Below are positions 1 to 8,814 of a stretch of 64,000 nucleotides of DNA, one piece after another. The position numbers were made by a program, and so were the translations under genes. Source of the DNA: Nocardia camponoti (GTDB lineage: Bacteria > Actinomycetota > Actinomycetes > Mycobacteriales > Mycobacteriaceae); assembly GCF_014646135.1 (NCBI RefSeq), contig NZ_BMMW01000007.1, positions 26,688 to 90,687 of the forward strand, written 5' to 3'. The notes beneath the pieces are model-generated. The model was not told the DNA's origin and did no database searches. It worked only from the letters and a program-made list of their open reading frames with translations. Position 1 is the stretch's first letter, and every line of letters begins with the position of its first letter.

Positions 1-2
1 CG

Positions 3-1301
3 ATGACCTGGTGGATCAACACCGACTCGATCAACCTGTCCTACGCCAACGTCATGTCAGGATCGGCGCCGGTACAGAAACTGGTCGTGTTCATCATGAT
101 GGCCGGGATCATGGTCTCCTCGATCATCATGATGCTGTCCCGCCGGGCCGAGCCGGGCGTCCAGATCCTCTGGGGCGGGCTGAAATACATGGTCATCTCC
201 TCCCTCGCGCTGGTCGTGCTGTCCGGAGCGCTCAAGGCCGGCGACGACTTCGCCCAGCAGATGGTCGACAAAGACGCCGTCGCCTTCGGCGAACGAGTGC
301 AGATGATGCTGGGCACCAACGTTCTCGGCAACCCCGGCGGCGTGCTGCTGCTGGGCATCATCGCGGTGATCCTCGGATTCGTGCAGTGGGTGATGGGCTT
401 CATCCGCCAAGCCGGAATCCTGGTGCTCTACAACATGATCCTGTTCGCCGCCGCGGGACAACTGACCACCTGGGGCCGCCAGTGGTTCCCCCGCATCGCG
501 GCCGCGTGCATCGCCCTGGTGCTCTACAAGCCGATGGCGGCGTTCATTTACTCGCTCGGGTTCAAGCTGATCGGCACCGAACAAACACTGTCGACCCTGG
601 TCACCGGGCTGATGGTGATCGCGCTGGCGGTGATCGCGCTGCCCGCGATGATGAAGTTCTTCGACTTCATGGGCGCGCACGTCAGCGGCGGCAGCGGTGC
701 GCTCGCCCCGATCATGGGCTCGATCGCCGGTGGCGCACTGATGGCGAACGCCTTCGGCGGCAGCTCCGGCGGATCCGAAACCTCGGGTGGGGACTCCCAC
801 GCCAACTTCATGTCCGCGACCGGCCCCTCGGCGTCCTCCGCCGAACGTGACCCCTCACCCGGCAACGGCATGACCGCGCTGCCTGGCGGTTCAGGCGGGG
901 GCGCGATCGAAGGCGGCTCGGGCAAGGCGCTGCCACCAGGCGGCGGGAGTGGCTCGGGGAGCAGTGGCGCGGCTGGCGAGCTTGAGGCCGGGCCGAGCAG
1001 TACCAACATGCCGTCCGAACATCCCGATGCCACCGGCACCCCGAGTACCGGTGCCGCGGCGGCCGCCAATGGCGTCGACGTCTCGACCGCCGGTGGGGCC
1101 AGCACCCTGGGTGCTTCTGAAGGCGCGGGCGCGGCGGCCGGTGCGGGTGGCGCGGCTGGCGCTGGAGCAGCGGCCGCGACGGGCGGGGTCAGCATGGCAG
1201 TGAGCGCCGGAATCTCAGCCGCCTCCACTGCGGTGGACGCCGCCGACTCGGTCGCCGGGGAAATGTCCAGCGGGGCCGAGACCGGGCCGGACATGAAATG
1301 A
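3..1301 (+). CDS. TrbL/VirB6-like conjugation membrane protein (5' end may be cut by window)
   Basis: Polytopic membrane protein, probably part of the inner-membrane channel of the conjugative type IV secretion system. About five hydrophobic segments are visible in residues 27-225 (stretches rich in VVFIMMAGIMV, LLLGIIAVILG, VTGLMVIALAVIAL). A long Gly/Ser/Ala-rich, membrane-free C-terminal tail follows from about residue 230 to 432, as in TrbL/VirB6-type proteins. It heads an operon with the SCO6880 and VirB4-like genes, 70 bp upstream of the next start. The first ATG lies only 3 bases into the window, so the true N-terminus may lie outside. The family is inferred from topology and context; no catalytic motif is expected. 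Confidence 0.65.
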   Translation: MTWWINTDSINLSYANVMSGSAPVQKLVVFIMMAGIMVSSIIMMLSRRAEPGVQILWGGLKYMVISSLALVVLSGALKAGDDFAQQMVDKDAVAFGERVQMMLGTNVLGNPGGVLLLGIIAVILGFVQWVMGFIRQAGILVLYNMILFAAAGQLTTWGRQWFPRIAAACIALVLYKPMAAFIYSLGFKLIGTEQTLSTLVTGLMVIALAVIALPAMMKFFDFMGAHVSGGSGALAPIMGSIAGGALMANAFGGSSGGSETSGGDSHANFMSATGPSASSAERDPSPGNGMTALPGGSGGGAIEGGSGKALPPGGGSGSGSSGAAGELEAGPSSTNMPSEHPDATGTPSTGAAAAANGVDVSTAGGASTLGASEGAGAAAGAGGAAGAGAAAATGGVSMAVSAGISAASTAVDAADSVAGEMSSGAETGPDMK

Positions 1302-1371
1302 GCAACAACACCGTTGGCGCGTTCGCGCCTCAATTCGTCATCAGCAACGCAGCACAGGGAAGGAATGACCG

Positions 1372-2862
1372 ATGAGCGAAACACCTGGGTACGGCGGATA
1401 CCGAGAGGTGACTGGCTTCGGGCTGGGCCGGGTTGGCCCGGCGGGAACTGTCGTGATCATCGCGACAGTGGTCGTGCTGGCGTTCATGACCTTCATCGAC
1501 CTGTTCGTCGCGTTCTTCGGCGCGATCATCGCAATCCCCGTCCTCTCCGTCGCGGTGATCCCGATCGGCAACGCCCGTCGCACAGCGATACAGCATCTGA
1601 TGTGGAACCTGCGACATGCATGGGGAAGTCGCGGTGCCAGCGACGCCTACGCCGCCGACGTCCTCACCGAGAATCCCCGGGGCGAGCACCTGCCCGGTGT
1701 TCTTGCCCCCTTGCAGCCGCTGACGGTGGAAGACGGTCAGGGCGGGCACCAGTGCCTGATCTGGAATCGCCGCACGGGCATCCTGTCGGCAATTCTGCGG
1801 GTCTCGCCAGTAGGCACTACCCTCGCCGACCAACATGACGTGAACACCTGGGTCCGCAACTACGGATCCTGGCTCGCCGACCTCGGGTTCACCCCGATCA
1901 TCGCCTCGGTCGTTTTTACCTGCGAGTCCTCTCCGACCGGCGGCGTCGATCAGCGCTCCTACACCCTGGACCGCATCTCTGCTGACGCTCCCAAGCTCGC
2001 CCGGGACATCATGCAAGAGATCGTCGATCAATCGCGGCAGACCACCGCCGATGTCACGATGCGGGTGACGATCAACTTCGATATGTCCAAAGCCTCCCCG
2101 ACACCAAAGACATTGTCGGCAGGCGCATCCGAAGTCGTGCGGTGGCTGCCACGCATCGAGTCCGCGCTTGCCGCCAGTGGTGCCACGGTGACCGGCCGCG
2201 CGACCACAGCGTCGGTAATCCGCAATATCCGCGCGGCGTTCGATCCGGCGGTACGCGTCGATCTCTCTGATGCTCCCGATGCAGAGGCCGATGAACTGCT
2301 CACCTGGACGGACGCAGGACCGATCAGGCACGAGACGAACTGGGACGTCTACCGTCACGACTCCGGCTACTCGGTGTCGTGGGTGTTCGATGTTCCGCCG
2401 TCAGGGGTTGTGCGTCAACACGTTCTGCTTGGGCTGGTCAGCCCTGGCAAGTACTACCGCCGGTTCTCGATGGTGTACCGGCCCTACCCTGCCGCCGAAG
2501 CCGCAGAGATTGTCGAGAACGAGATCCAGGCGGGCACGCTGCGCAGGCTCTGGAACTCCAAGACCAAGAAGGACGAGACCCAACGCGAGTTCGACGATCG
2601 CGCCCGTGCTCGCCGGGCCGCGCAGGAAGAGTCCATGGGCGCCGGCCTGGGCAGGTTCACGATGTACATCACCACGACGGTCCGCAACGAGGAAACTCTT
2701 GGTCCTGCCTGCGCAGACGTCGAGCAGCGTTATGGGACAGCCAAGCTCCAATTCCGCCGCGCTCGGGGAGCGCAAGCCGCAGCGTTTGCGACCTCCCTCG
2801 GCTACGGCATCGATCCGACCGCAGGTCTGTCGAAGTCCAAAGCTGTGAGGTGGCTCGGATGA
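1372..2862 (+). CDS. SCO6880-family type IV secretion protein
   Basis: A 496-aa protein resembling the SCO6880 family, a conserved partner of VirB4 in actinobacterial conjugation systems. Two adjacent transmembrane helices lie near residues 22-66, after a short N-terminus with the typical GYGGYREVTGFGLGRVGPAG-like start. The rest is a large soluble, probably cytoplasmic domain without a P-loop. Its position between a TrbL-like gene and a VirB4-like ATPase, with an ATGA stop/start overlap at 2859-2862, supports a structural role in the inner-membrane complex. A start at 1372 follows a GGAAGGAA-type ribosome site. Bases 1820-1882 are duplicated exactly at 58783-58845 on the other strand. Confidence 0.8.
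   Translation: MSETPGYGGYREVTGFGLGRVGPAGTVVIIATVVVLAFMTFIDLFVAFFGAIIAIPVLSVAVIPIGNARRTAIQHLMWNLRHAWGSRGASDAYAADVLTENPRGEHLPGVLAPLQPLTVEDGQGGHQCLIWNRRTGILSAILRVSPVGTTLADQHDVNTWVRNYGSWLADLGFTPIIASVVFTCESSPTGGVDQRSYTLDRISADAPKLARDIMQEIVDQSRQTTADVTMRVTINFDMSKASPTPKTLSAGASEVVRWLPRIESALAASGATVTGRATTASVIRNIRAAFDPAVRVDLSDAPDAEADELLTWTDAGPIRHETNWDVYRHDSGYSVSWVFDVPPSGVVRQHVLLGLVSPGKYYRRFSMVYRPYPAAEAAEIVENEIQAGTLRRLWNSKTKKDETQREFDDRARARRAAQEESMGAGLGRFTMYITTTVRNEETLGPACADVEQRYGTAKLQFRRARGAQAAAFATSLGYGIDPTAGLSKSKAVRWLG
1820..1882 (+). repeat. 63-bp exact repeat, copy 1 (inside SCO6880-family gene)
   Basis: These 63 bases are found again, in inverse orientation, at 58783-58845. Both copies are read in the same protein frame (key residues DQHDVNTWVRNYGSWLAD). 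Identity stops abruptly at both ends, which suggests a copied block rather than two conserved families. Confidence 0.85.
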
Positions 2863-4466
2863 CCAGCATCCTGACTAAGGCTGAGGCCGAAATCGAGGAG
2901 ACCCATCGCCGCACCGGCGCTCGTGCTGGTGTAGCGGAGCGGATGTTGTCCAAGATCGGCGTTACGCCTGCATATCGGCGCGACGAGCAAGACAGCGACG
3001 AAGACTCGACCCCGTTCAACCCCTTCGCGCCGTTCACCAACCTGCCGCCTGTCCCGGATGCCCGTGGCGACGGACGCCGCTTCGGCGGCCGCGCCCACAA
3101 CGTGGATGCTGGACGGCTGTGGGGCGGGACCACCGCGCAGATCCAGGGCCTATACCCCTTCCCGGCAGCTTCCGGGGCCCGAGTCCGCGGTGTGCCATTC
3201 GGCCGACACCTGCATACGGCCGAGCCGATCGGGCTCGATCCCTCTCAGTGGATGCACGACGGGCTGGTCACCAACACCGGGATGTGGTTCCAGGGACAGC
3301 CGGGCATCGGCAAATCCGCTGGAATCAAGCGGCTCGGTGTCGGGCTCGTGGCATTCGGATTCGCCATGGTCGTGCCCGGCGATATCAAGGATGAATACAG
3401 CGAGCTTGTCGAACAGCTGGGCGGCAAGGTATTTCGCATCGGCCGCGGCCTGGACTCGTTGAACCCGCTCGATCTCGGACCGCTGCGCGCAGCGGTGCGG
3501 TCCTCAGTCGGTGCACGGCGCGAGCAGCTTGAGTCGCAGTCACGCGGCCGCCGACTGGACCTGGTGGAATCGCTGATCACGATCGTCGGTGGGCAGGATC
3601 TCACCTCCACCGAGCGGCTGCTACTGGCCATGGCCGTCGACATTGCCGACGCCGCGAACAAGCGGCACAACTTGCCTGACCCGACGATCCCCGAGATCGT
3701 CACCGTCATCGACAGCGGTAACGCCGAACTGTTCCGGGTGGTCGCCGCCGAGAACGACATCGAATACCGTCGGGCGGTCCGCGACTTCCGCAACACGCTG
3801 ATGCTGTTGTGCGAGGGGCCGATCAAGGGCATGTTCGACCGGGCGTCGTCCTTCTCAGTCGACGCCGATTTGCCCGCTGTGTCGCTGTCGCTGAAGGCCG
3901 TCGAGGACGACGGCGACGACGTCGTGTCGGCGGCGATGATGTGCGCGTGGGCCTGGTCCTCTGGCCTGATCGAGGGTAAGCAGGCTGCGGGTCAACGCCG
4001 CAATGTCTTCCAGCCCCAGGACGAGCTGTGGCGCGCGCTGCGCGCCGCACCCGGATTGGTCGAGAAGTCCGACCGAATCACCCGTCTCAACCGCCACCGC
4101 GGCGTCGTCTCCGCGCAGTCGACACACTCGATCACCGACCTTGAGGCACTGCCTACCGAGGCCGACCGCGCCAAGGCCAAGGGCATGGTGGCGCGCAACG
4201 CGGTCAAGGTGATCGGCGGGCTGGACAACGCGGAAATGGAACGCCTGCACGCGATTTCGCCGTTCACGTCCGGCGAGAGAGACATGGTGACGCGCTGGTC
4301 GGCACCGCCGACCTGGGTGCCCGGTCAGCGCCACCCCGGCCGCGGCAAGTACCTGATCAAGTCCGGCAGCCGCATGGGCCTGCCGGTTTCAGTCGACCTG
4401 ACCCCCGCAGAAATGAAGCTCTACAACACCGACGGCGCGTTCAGCACCACCAAGGCCAAGCGATGA
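2859..4466 (+). CDS. VirB4-like conjugation ATPase
   Basis: AAA-type ATPase expected to energise the conjugative type IV secretion channel. A P-loop (GQPGIGKSAG) lies at about residues 146-155. A Walker B-like segment with acidic pair (FQPQDELWRAL) is near residue 388, followed by the arginine-containing RNAVKVIGGLDN stretch. It is 535 aa, shorter than proteobacterial VirB4 (about 800 aa). The missing N-terminal part is probably supplied by the upstream SCO6880 protein, as in other actinobacterial systems. The ATG at 2859 overlaps the previous stop (ATGA), and its own stop overlaps the next gene the same way, so the genes should be translationally coupled. Confidence 0.82.
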   Translation: MTSILTKAEAEIEETHRRTGARAGVAERMLSKIGVTPAYRRDEQDSDEDSTPFNPFAPFTNLPPVPDARGDGRRFGGRAHNVDAGRLWGGTTAQIQGLYPFPAASGARVRGVPFGRHLHTAEPIGLDPSQWMHDGLVTNTGMWFQGQPGIGKSAGIKRLGVGLVAFGFAMVVPGDIKDEYSELVEQLGGKVFRIGRGLDSLNPLDLGPLRAAVRSSVGARREQLESQSRGRRLDLVESLITIVGGQDLTSTERLLLAMAVDIADAANKRHNLPDPTIPEIVTVIDSGNAELFRVVAAENDIEYRRAVRDFRNTLMLLCEGPIKGMFDRASSFSVDADLPAVSLSLKAVEDDGDDVVSAAMMCAWAWSSGLIEGKQAAGQRRNVFQPQDELWRALRAAPGLVEKSDRITRLNRHRGVVSAQSTHSITDLEALPTEADRAKAKGMVARNAVKVIGGLDNAEMERLHAISPFTSGERDMVTRWSAPPTWVPGQRHPGRGKYLIKSGSRMGLPVSVDLTPAEMKLYNTDGAFSTTKAKR

Positions 4467-5224
4467 GCGCCCAGCGGCCGACCCGAGAGAGGATTGTCAT
4501 GCGCGAGGTCATCTTGCCCACCGCCAGGACGGACACCATTAGCGACGAGCTGGTGCTCACCGTTGTCGACGAACCGTCGGCACTACCGAGTGTCGGTGCA
4601 GACCGGCTGATCTGGTGCCCGGCGTCGGCGGCGACAGGGACCTGCAGCTGGAATCTGCTGGCCGCCATCAGCTCGGCGGCGGATGCTGACAGCATTTGCG
4701 AGCATCTGTTCACCGTCGTGGTCGACGATGCCGCGATGTTCTTCGTACCCGAAGCGAGCCTGCTCACCGCGAACCTGATGCTCGCAGCCGCTCGGGGCGG
4801 GCGAACGCTGGGAGAGGTCATCGCCTGGGTCCGGGGAGGGCAACTGGCGCCGGCGGCCGCGCTGCTCGAATCGGTCGGCGAAGCAGGAGCGGTCGAAGAT
4901 CTGGAGGCCTTCGCTGCGTCCTCGCCCGGCGAGCAGGCCGCGATCTGGGCCGTTGTTCGGCAGGTGATGCTGCCGTTGGGCGCCCCAGCGACGTTGCGCG
5001 CTCTGGGCGGGCGCCCGATGCAGGGGTTCACACTGGCTGAGCCTCCGCATGTGGTGTTGTTCGCCTACTCGGTGCCGCACCTGGTCGAGGCGATCACGAT
5101 CGTCGTCGACCCGCGCTCGCCCCTGGCGGGAGTAGCGAACGCTTTTCGCGCGTGGCTGGTCGTCACCGCTGCACGCTCCTACCGGCCCGTCCGGGTCCTG
5201 CGCAGCACGGTCGGAGGCCGGTGA
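4463..5224 (+). CDS. unknown protein of the T4SS operon
   Basis: A 253-aa protein that I do not recognise. It starts with ATGA overlap on the VirB4-like gene and ends with one-base overlap on the coupling-protein gene, so it belongs to the transfer operon. It is Ala/Val-rich and mildly acidic, without a clear transmembrane helix, signal peptide or nucleotide motif. The last part (VVLFAYSVPHLVEAITIVVD, then RAWLVVTAARSYRPVRVL) looks like alternating beta strands and helices. An alternative start is the ATG at 4499 (MREVILP). Context suggests an accessory factor for VirB4 or VirD4; function unassigned. Confidence 0.7.
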   Translation: MSAQRPTRERIVMREVILPTARTDTISDELVLTVVDEPSALPSVGADRLIWCPASAATGTCSWNLLAAISSAADADSICEHLFTVVVDDAAMFFVPEASLLTANLMLAAARGGRTLGEVIAWVRGGQLAPAAALLESVGEAGAVEDLEAFAASSPGEQAAIWAVVRQVMLPLGAPATLRALGGRPMQGFTLAEPPHVVLFAYSVPHLVEAITIVVDPRSPLAGVANAFRAWLVVTAARSYRPVRVLRSTVGGR

Positions 5225-6945
5225 TGGGCGACAACGGGCTGGCGTGGTTCTGGATCGCGGTGATCGTCCCGGTGCTCGTCGCGGTCGGCCTCATGCGCCT
5301 GCACGCCAGCGGCACGCCCTGGTGGGTGATCATCGTCGGCGCGCTGCTGCTGGTGGTGCTCGCCGCCGCTGCCGGGTTCGGGGTGTGGAAGGTGTGGCCG
5401 CGCAACAGCGCGGAGGCGAAACTGCGGGACCACAAACAGATTCCGGACATGCTCGGCAAAGCCGCGGCCCAACGGGGTGTGGGGCTGCGGGCCTCGATCG
5501 AGTCGGCGGTGGGTGTGCCGATGCACGAACTGGCCATCAAGATTGGCAAGCTGGGCAAGCGGATGGTCTACGCCTCCTTAGAGGACTTCGTCCTGGTCAT
5601 CATGGGTCCGCGCTCGAACAAGACCAGCGCCGTGGCGGTTCCGCGCATCCTGTCGGCGCCTGGCCTTGTCGTGGCGACCTCGAACAAACCCGACCTGTGG
5701 ATCCTGACCAGCGAGCTGCGCGCGAAAATGACCGGCGGCCCGATCTACACCTTCGACCCGGGCAACATCGCGTACGTCTCCCAGACCTGGTGGTGGAACC
5801 CCTTTGACGGGCTGCGGACGCTCAAGCATGCCCGCAAGTTGGCCGAGCACTTCATCGACGACAATCGGGCGGGCGGCAGCGGGCAGAACGAGGACCCGTT
5901 CTTCGCTCCGACCGGCAAAAACTTGTTGTCGTGGTCGATGCTGGCGGCCGCGGTGTCGGGGCGGTCGATGCGCGATGTGATGGACTGGCTCGACTATTAC
6001 AAAGACGATGCCATCGACATCCTCAAGGCACACGGACACGCCCGCGCCGGGCGAGCTCTGGCCGCGGTCCTCGACCTGCCCGCCGAGACCCGGGGTGGCG
6101 TGTTCGGTGAGGCCCAGACCGCGCTGGCCAGCGTCCAGGACGAAGACACCCTGCGCTGGATCACCCCGCCCTCCACATGGGAGCAACCCACCACCGAGAA
6201 GATCGTCGAGCTGGACCTGTGGGACCTGTTCGCCTACGAAGACGGCAAGGCACCCACGCTCTACCTGATGACCCAGGAAGGCTCGGGCAGCGCCGGAGCG
6301 GTGATCTCGGCGATGGTCGACAAGCTCTTCGAGATCGGCGATCTGGTCGCCTCCGCTCAAGGAGGCCGGATCGACCCGCCGCCGACGTTCGTGCTCGACG
6401 AGTGCGCCAACATCTGCAAGATCAAGCGGCTGCCCGAACTCGCCTCCCACCTGGGATCGAAGTCGATCTGCGTGTGCGCGATCTTCCAGTCCGAAGCCCA
6501 GATGAACTCGGTGTGGGGCAACGACAAGGCCTCAGCGCTGTGGGGCGCGTCCACGGTGCGCATCCTCGGCGCCGGTCTGCAGGACGAGCCGTTCCTCAAG
6601 AAGATCTCGGCGCTCGTCGGCACGCACCGCCCACGGGAGTCGCGGCGCTCCCACGGACCCGGCGGCACGACCTGGTCGCGGGACCTCGGCAGTCACGAGC
6701 CGATCATGCCCATCGAGGAGATCGCCGCCATGAAGAAGCGCAATGCCCTGTTGATCAGGCCGGAGAGCAAGCCGGTCCTGATCGACCTGGTTCCGTGGTA
6801 CACCGAGCCCGACAAAGACGACATCGAAGCGGTCCGGGACGCGGCCTTGGCAGAGGTTCGCAAGGCTGCTGTGGAACATCTCGGCCCGACCAACCCCGTC
6901 GCGATGAAGCTGATGGCGGTCAAGACGCCGGTGGAGCTGCCGTGA
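5224..6945 (+). CDS. VirD4/TraG-type coupling protein
   Basis: Type IV coupling protein that should bring the relaxase-DNA complex to the secretion channel. Two N-terminal transmembrane helices lie at about residues 6-27 and 36-57. The nucleotide-binding loop is near residues 127-135 and reads GPRSNKTS, with Asn in place of the usual Gly before the Lys. Walker B is TFVLDECAN near residue 388, followed by the typical IFQSEAQ motif about 40 residues later. At 573 aa the length fits the family. The ATG at 5224 overlaps the preceding stop by one base, and the next gene starts in a GTGA overlap. The altered P-loop is the one odd feature. Confidence 0.87.
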   Translation: MGDNGLAWFWIAVIVPVLVAVGLMRLHASGTPWWVIIVGALLLVVLAAAAGFGVWKVWPRNSAEAKLRDHKQIPDMLGKAAAQRGVGLRASIESAVGVPMHELAIKIGKLGKRMVYASLEDFVLVIMGPRSNKTSAVAVPRILSAPGLVVATSNKPDLWILTSELRAKMTGGPIYTFDPGNIAYVSQTWWWNPFDGLRTLKHARKLAEHFIDDNRAGGSGQNEDPFFAPTGKNLLSWSMLAAAVSGRSMRDVMDWLDYYKDDAIDILKAHGHARAGRALAAVLDLPAETRGGVFGEAQTALASVQDEDTLRWITPPSTWEQPTTEKIVELDLWDLFAYEDGKAPTLYLMTQEGSGSAGAVISAMVDKLFEIGDLVASAQGGRIDPPPTFVLDECANICKIKRLPELASHLGSKSICVCAIFQSEAQMNSVWGNDKASALWGASTVRILGAGLQDEPFLKKISALVGTHRPRESRRSHGPGGTTWSRDLGSHEPIMPIEEIAAMKKRNALLIRPESKPVLIDLVPWYTEPDKDDIEAVRDAALAEVRKAAVEHLGPTNPVAMKLMAVKTPVELP

Positions 6946-7601
6946 CCGACCCCACCCCGGACCCGAACGCGCTCGACCCCGCAGCGGTCGCTGCGCTCGT
7001 CGAGCAGGTCCGAGCGCTGTCGGAGGAGGTCTTCAACCTCCGTAAAGAAGGTCGGGTGCTGTCGACCACGGTCGAGCGCGTCGCGGGCACTGCGGCCCGA
7101 TCCGCGCAGGGCCTTGACGAGTTCGAGGCCTCGCTGAGCGAGATCAGCGCCCGCCTGGCCGCTGACGTTGCTGCTGCACCTGGACCGTCGAACGCGGGCC
7201 CGACCCCCGCCGAGCAGGCCGCGCCGCCTGCTCCAGCGGCTGCTGAGATCGACGAGCTCGATATGAAGGTGCTCATGGAGTGGGTGATCGAGCACATCGG
7301 GAATTGGGCCCAGCGCAAGCTGGCCCGGACGTCGGGCTCGGCGACGGGCTGGTTGTGGTGCTCGTACTGGTACGAGCACCCCGAAGCGGTGACGATCTTG
7401 TGGCTGCTGCGCCGTGCATGGCTCGAAGCGGTCTCCCAGCCCGGCGCCGCGTTGTTCGTCTACTTCCGGGACTGCTACTACCCCGCGTTGCGACTCATCG
7501 GTGACCCCACCGGGCCGTTTCACGGGTGCACTCACGAAGAGCACAAGGACTCCCCGTTCGTCCCGGTCTACCCGCGGGGGTTCTTCGACCCGCTCCCCTA
7601 A
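6942..7601 (+). CDS. DUF4913-like protein
   Basis: A 219-aa protein, last gene of the transfer operon; the GTG at 6942 overlaps the preceding TGA. Residues 1-65 form a probable coiled coil (VAALVEQVRALSEEVFNLRK), followed by a Pro/Ala linker. The C-terminal half carries the aromatic-rich signature of DUF4913 (WCSYWYEHPEAV, LLRRAWLEAV, YYPALRLI, HGCTHEEH). DUF4913 genes are common in actinobacterial conjugative elements and phages, but their function is not known. The paired Cys/His near the end could bind a metal. It is followed by the hairpin-rich gap at 7602-7961. Confidence 0.68.
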   Translation: MTDPTPDPNALDPAAVAALVEQVRALSEEVFNLRKEGRVLSTTVERVAGTAARSAQGLDEFEASLSEISARLAADVAAAPGPSNAGPTPAEQAAPPAPAAAEIDELDMKVLMEWVIEHIGNWAQRKLARTSGSATGWLWCSYWYEHPEAVTILWLLRRAWLEAVSQPGAALFVYFRDCYYPALRLIGDPTGPFHGCTHEEHKDSPFVPVYPRGFFDPLP

Positions 7602-7607
7602 AACCAC

Positions 7608-7670
7608 CGCCAGGCACTTACAAATCCGTCACCGCACACTCCCCTCGGCCGTGACGAACCGTGCCTGGCG
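7608..7670. repeat. inverted repeat, 10-bp arms
   Basis: CGCCAGGCAC at 7608-7617 pairs perfectly with GTGCCTGGCG at 7661-7670, leaving a 43-base loop. It lies directly after the stop of the DUF4913 gene. Confidence 0.7.
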
Positions 7671-7676
7671 TTCATG

Positions 7677-7751
7677 GCGGGAGGACGTTGCGACCCGACA
7701 CATGCAAGGCTGGACATCCCCAGACCAGCCGTCGGGGCAACGTCCTCCCGC
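7677..7751. repeat. inverted repeat, 15-bp arms
   Basis: GCGGGAGGACGTTGC at 7677-7691 pairs perfectly with its complement at 7737-7751, with a 45-base loop. The loop is too long for an ordinary terminator; a protein-binding site or structured RNA is possible. Confidence 0.75.
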
Positions 7752-7828
7752 GCTCGGCCAATTCTTCTGCGCCACAGCCTGATTAGTAGACGTAGAGGGC
7801 GCTCGGCAGCGACTAATTCGTGTGCAAA

Positions 7829-7859
7829 GCTGGGCGAGGTAGCACCTAGCTCGCCCAGC
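7829..7859. terminator. strong hairpin, possible terminator
   Basis: GCTGGGCGAG at 7829-7838 pairs perfectly with CTCGCCCAGC at 7850-7859 around an 11-base loop. No T-run follows, as is usual in high-GC actinobacteria. Confidence 0.5.
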
Positions 7860-7961
7860 GGGCCGCCTACTGGAGCGGCCTCGGGGACTGACCACCGCCC
7901 TTTCACCGAACTTCAGCATCCGTCTAGGTCCGCCTCCTGTCCAGGCTGGGAGACTGGGCGG

Positions 7962-8744
7962 ATGGAACTGAACGGCAGGCCGGTGACGCCGCAGGAGTTG
8001 GCAGTGCTCGGGCTGGTTGGCTATGGACACTTCACCTCCATGAGGGTCGAACGCGGTGGCGCGGTGCGCGGTCTATCTCTGCACCTGGCCCGATTGATCC
8101 GTGACTGTCGCGAGGTATTCGCGATCGACCTCGACACCGATCACGTCCGCCGACTCGTCCGCGACGCGGTGGGCGAGGTGAGTGAGCCGATGGTCGCGCG
8201 GGTCACCGTGTTCGACCCCCGGCTCGAACTCGGCAGGCCGGGCGCGGCCGCCGACCCGCAGATCCTGGTCACCAGCCGCAAGGCGCCCGCCACCCCGCTC
8301 GGCCCGCTGAGTTTGCAGTCCGCGGTCTATGCCCGCGATTTGCCCAGGGTCAAGCACATCGGGTTGTTCGGCGCCATGCACCAGCGTGCTGCGGCCCAGC
8401 GCGCCGGTTTCGATGACGTCGTCTTCACCACCGCGGAGAGCGCGATCAGCGAGATCGCTACCAGCAACATCGGTTTCATCCGCGACGGTCATCTGATCTG
8501 GCCGCACGCCGACGTGCTGCCCGGCACCACGATGCAACTGATCAGCCAGACCCGCGACGAAGATGTGCTCGTCGAGAAGGTCACCCTCGCCGACCTAGAC
8601 CAGTTTGATGCGGTGATCGCCACCAACGCCGCAGTCGGTGTGCGAGCGGTCAGCAACATCGACGACACCACCTGGTCGACCGAGCACGAGATGATCGAGA
8701 TTCTGCGCAAGCAGTACGAATCGATTCCGCCAGAACAGATCTAG
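7962..8744 (+). CDS. class IV aminotransferase / ADC-lyase-like PLP enzyme
   Basis: A 260-aa fold-type IV PLP enzyme, related to branched-chain aminotransferases and aminodeoxychorismate lyases. The segment LPRVKHIGLFGAMHQRA holds the likely PLP lysine (about residue 130). The family signature of Glu plus TSNIGFI follows (SAISEIATSNIGFIRDGHLIWP), then the phosphate-binding VLPGTT. The substrate cannot be told. The gene is monocistronic, with hairpins upstream and the HTH-FGE gene 70 bp downstream. ATG 7962 is the best start because homology to the family begins near it. On a mobile element it may serve a small-molecule pathway rather than core amino-acid metabolism. Confidence 0.78.
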   Translation: MELNGRPVTPQELAVLGLVGYGHFTSMRVERGGAVRGLSLHLARLIRDCREVFAIDLDTDHVRRLVRDAVGEVSEPMVARVTVFDPRLELGRPGAAADPQILVTSRKAPATPLGPLSLQSAVYARDLPRVKHIGLFGAMHQRAAAQRAGFDDVVFTTAESAISEIATSNIGFIRDGHLIWPHADVLPGTTMQLISQTRDEDVLVEKVTLADLDQFDAVIATNAAVGVRAVSNIDDTTWSTEHEMIEILRKQYESIPPEQI

Positions 8745-8760
8745 CGAATCGGCAGTTTCC

Positions 8761-8800
8761 CATCCCTGTGGCTAGGCTCAGGTGCCAGCGCACAGGGATG
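8761..8800. promoter_or_regulatory. inverted repeat upstream of the HTH-FGE gene
   Basis: CATCCCTGTG at 8761-8770 and CACAGGGATG at 8791-8800 are perfect inverted arms separated by 20 bases. They end 14 bases before the ATG at 8815. The site could be an operator for the HTH domain encoded just downstream, or a terminator of the aminotransferase gene. Confidence 0.5.
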
Positions 8801-8814
8801 GGAGCCTGCACTCG

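Larger units (their letters stand above)
7602..7961. other. gene-free gap with three hairpins
   Basis: About 360 bases without a convincing gene between the transfer operon and the aminotransferase. It contains three separate strong inverted repeats (7608-7670, 7677-7751, 7829-7859), listed individually. The density of structure exceeds what a single terminator needs. Confidence 0.7.

Noticed and set aside
2379..2858. N-terminal extension of the VirB4-like protein
   Set aside because: It is a shadow of the SCO6880 gene; the ATG at 2859 overlaps the upstream stop and starts a natural sequence.
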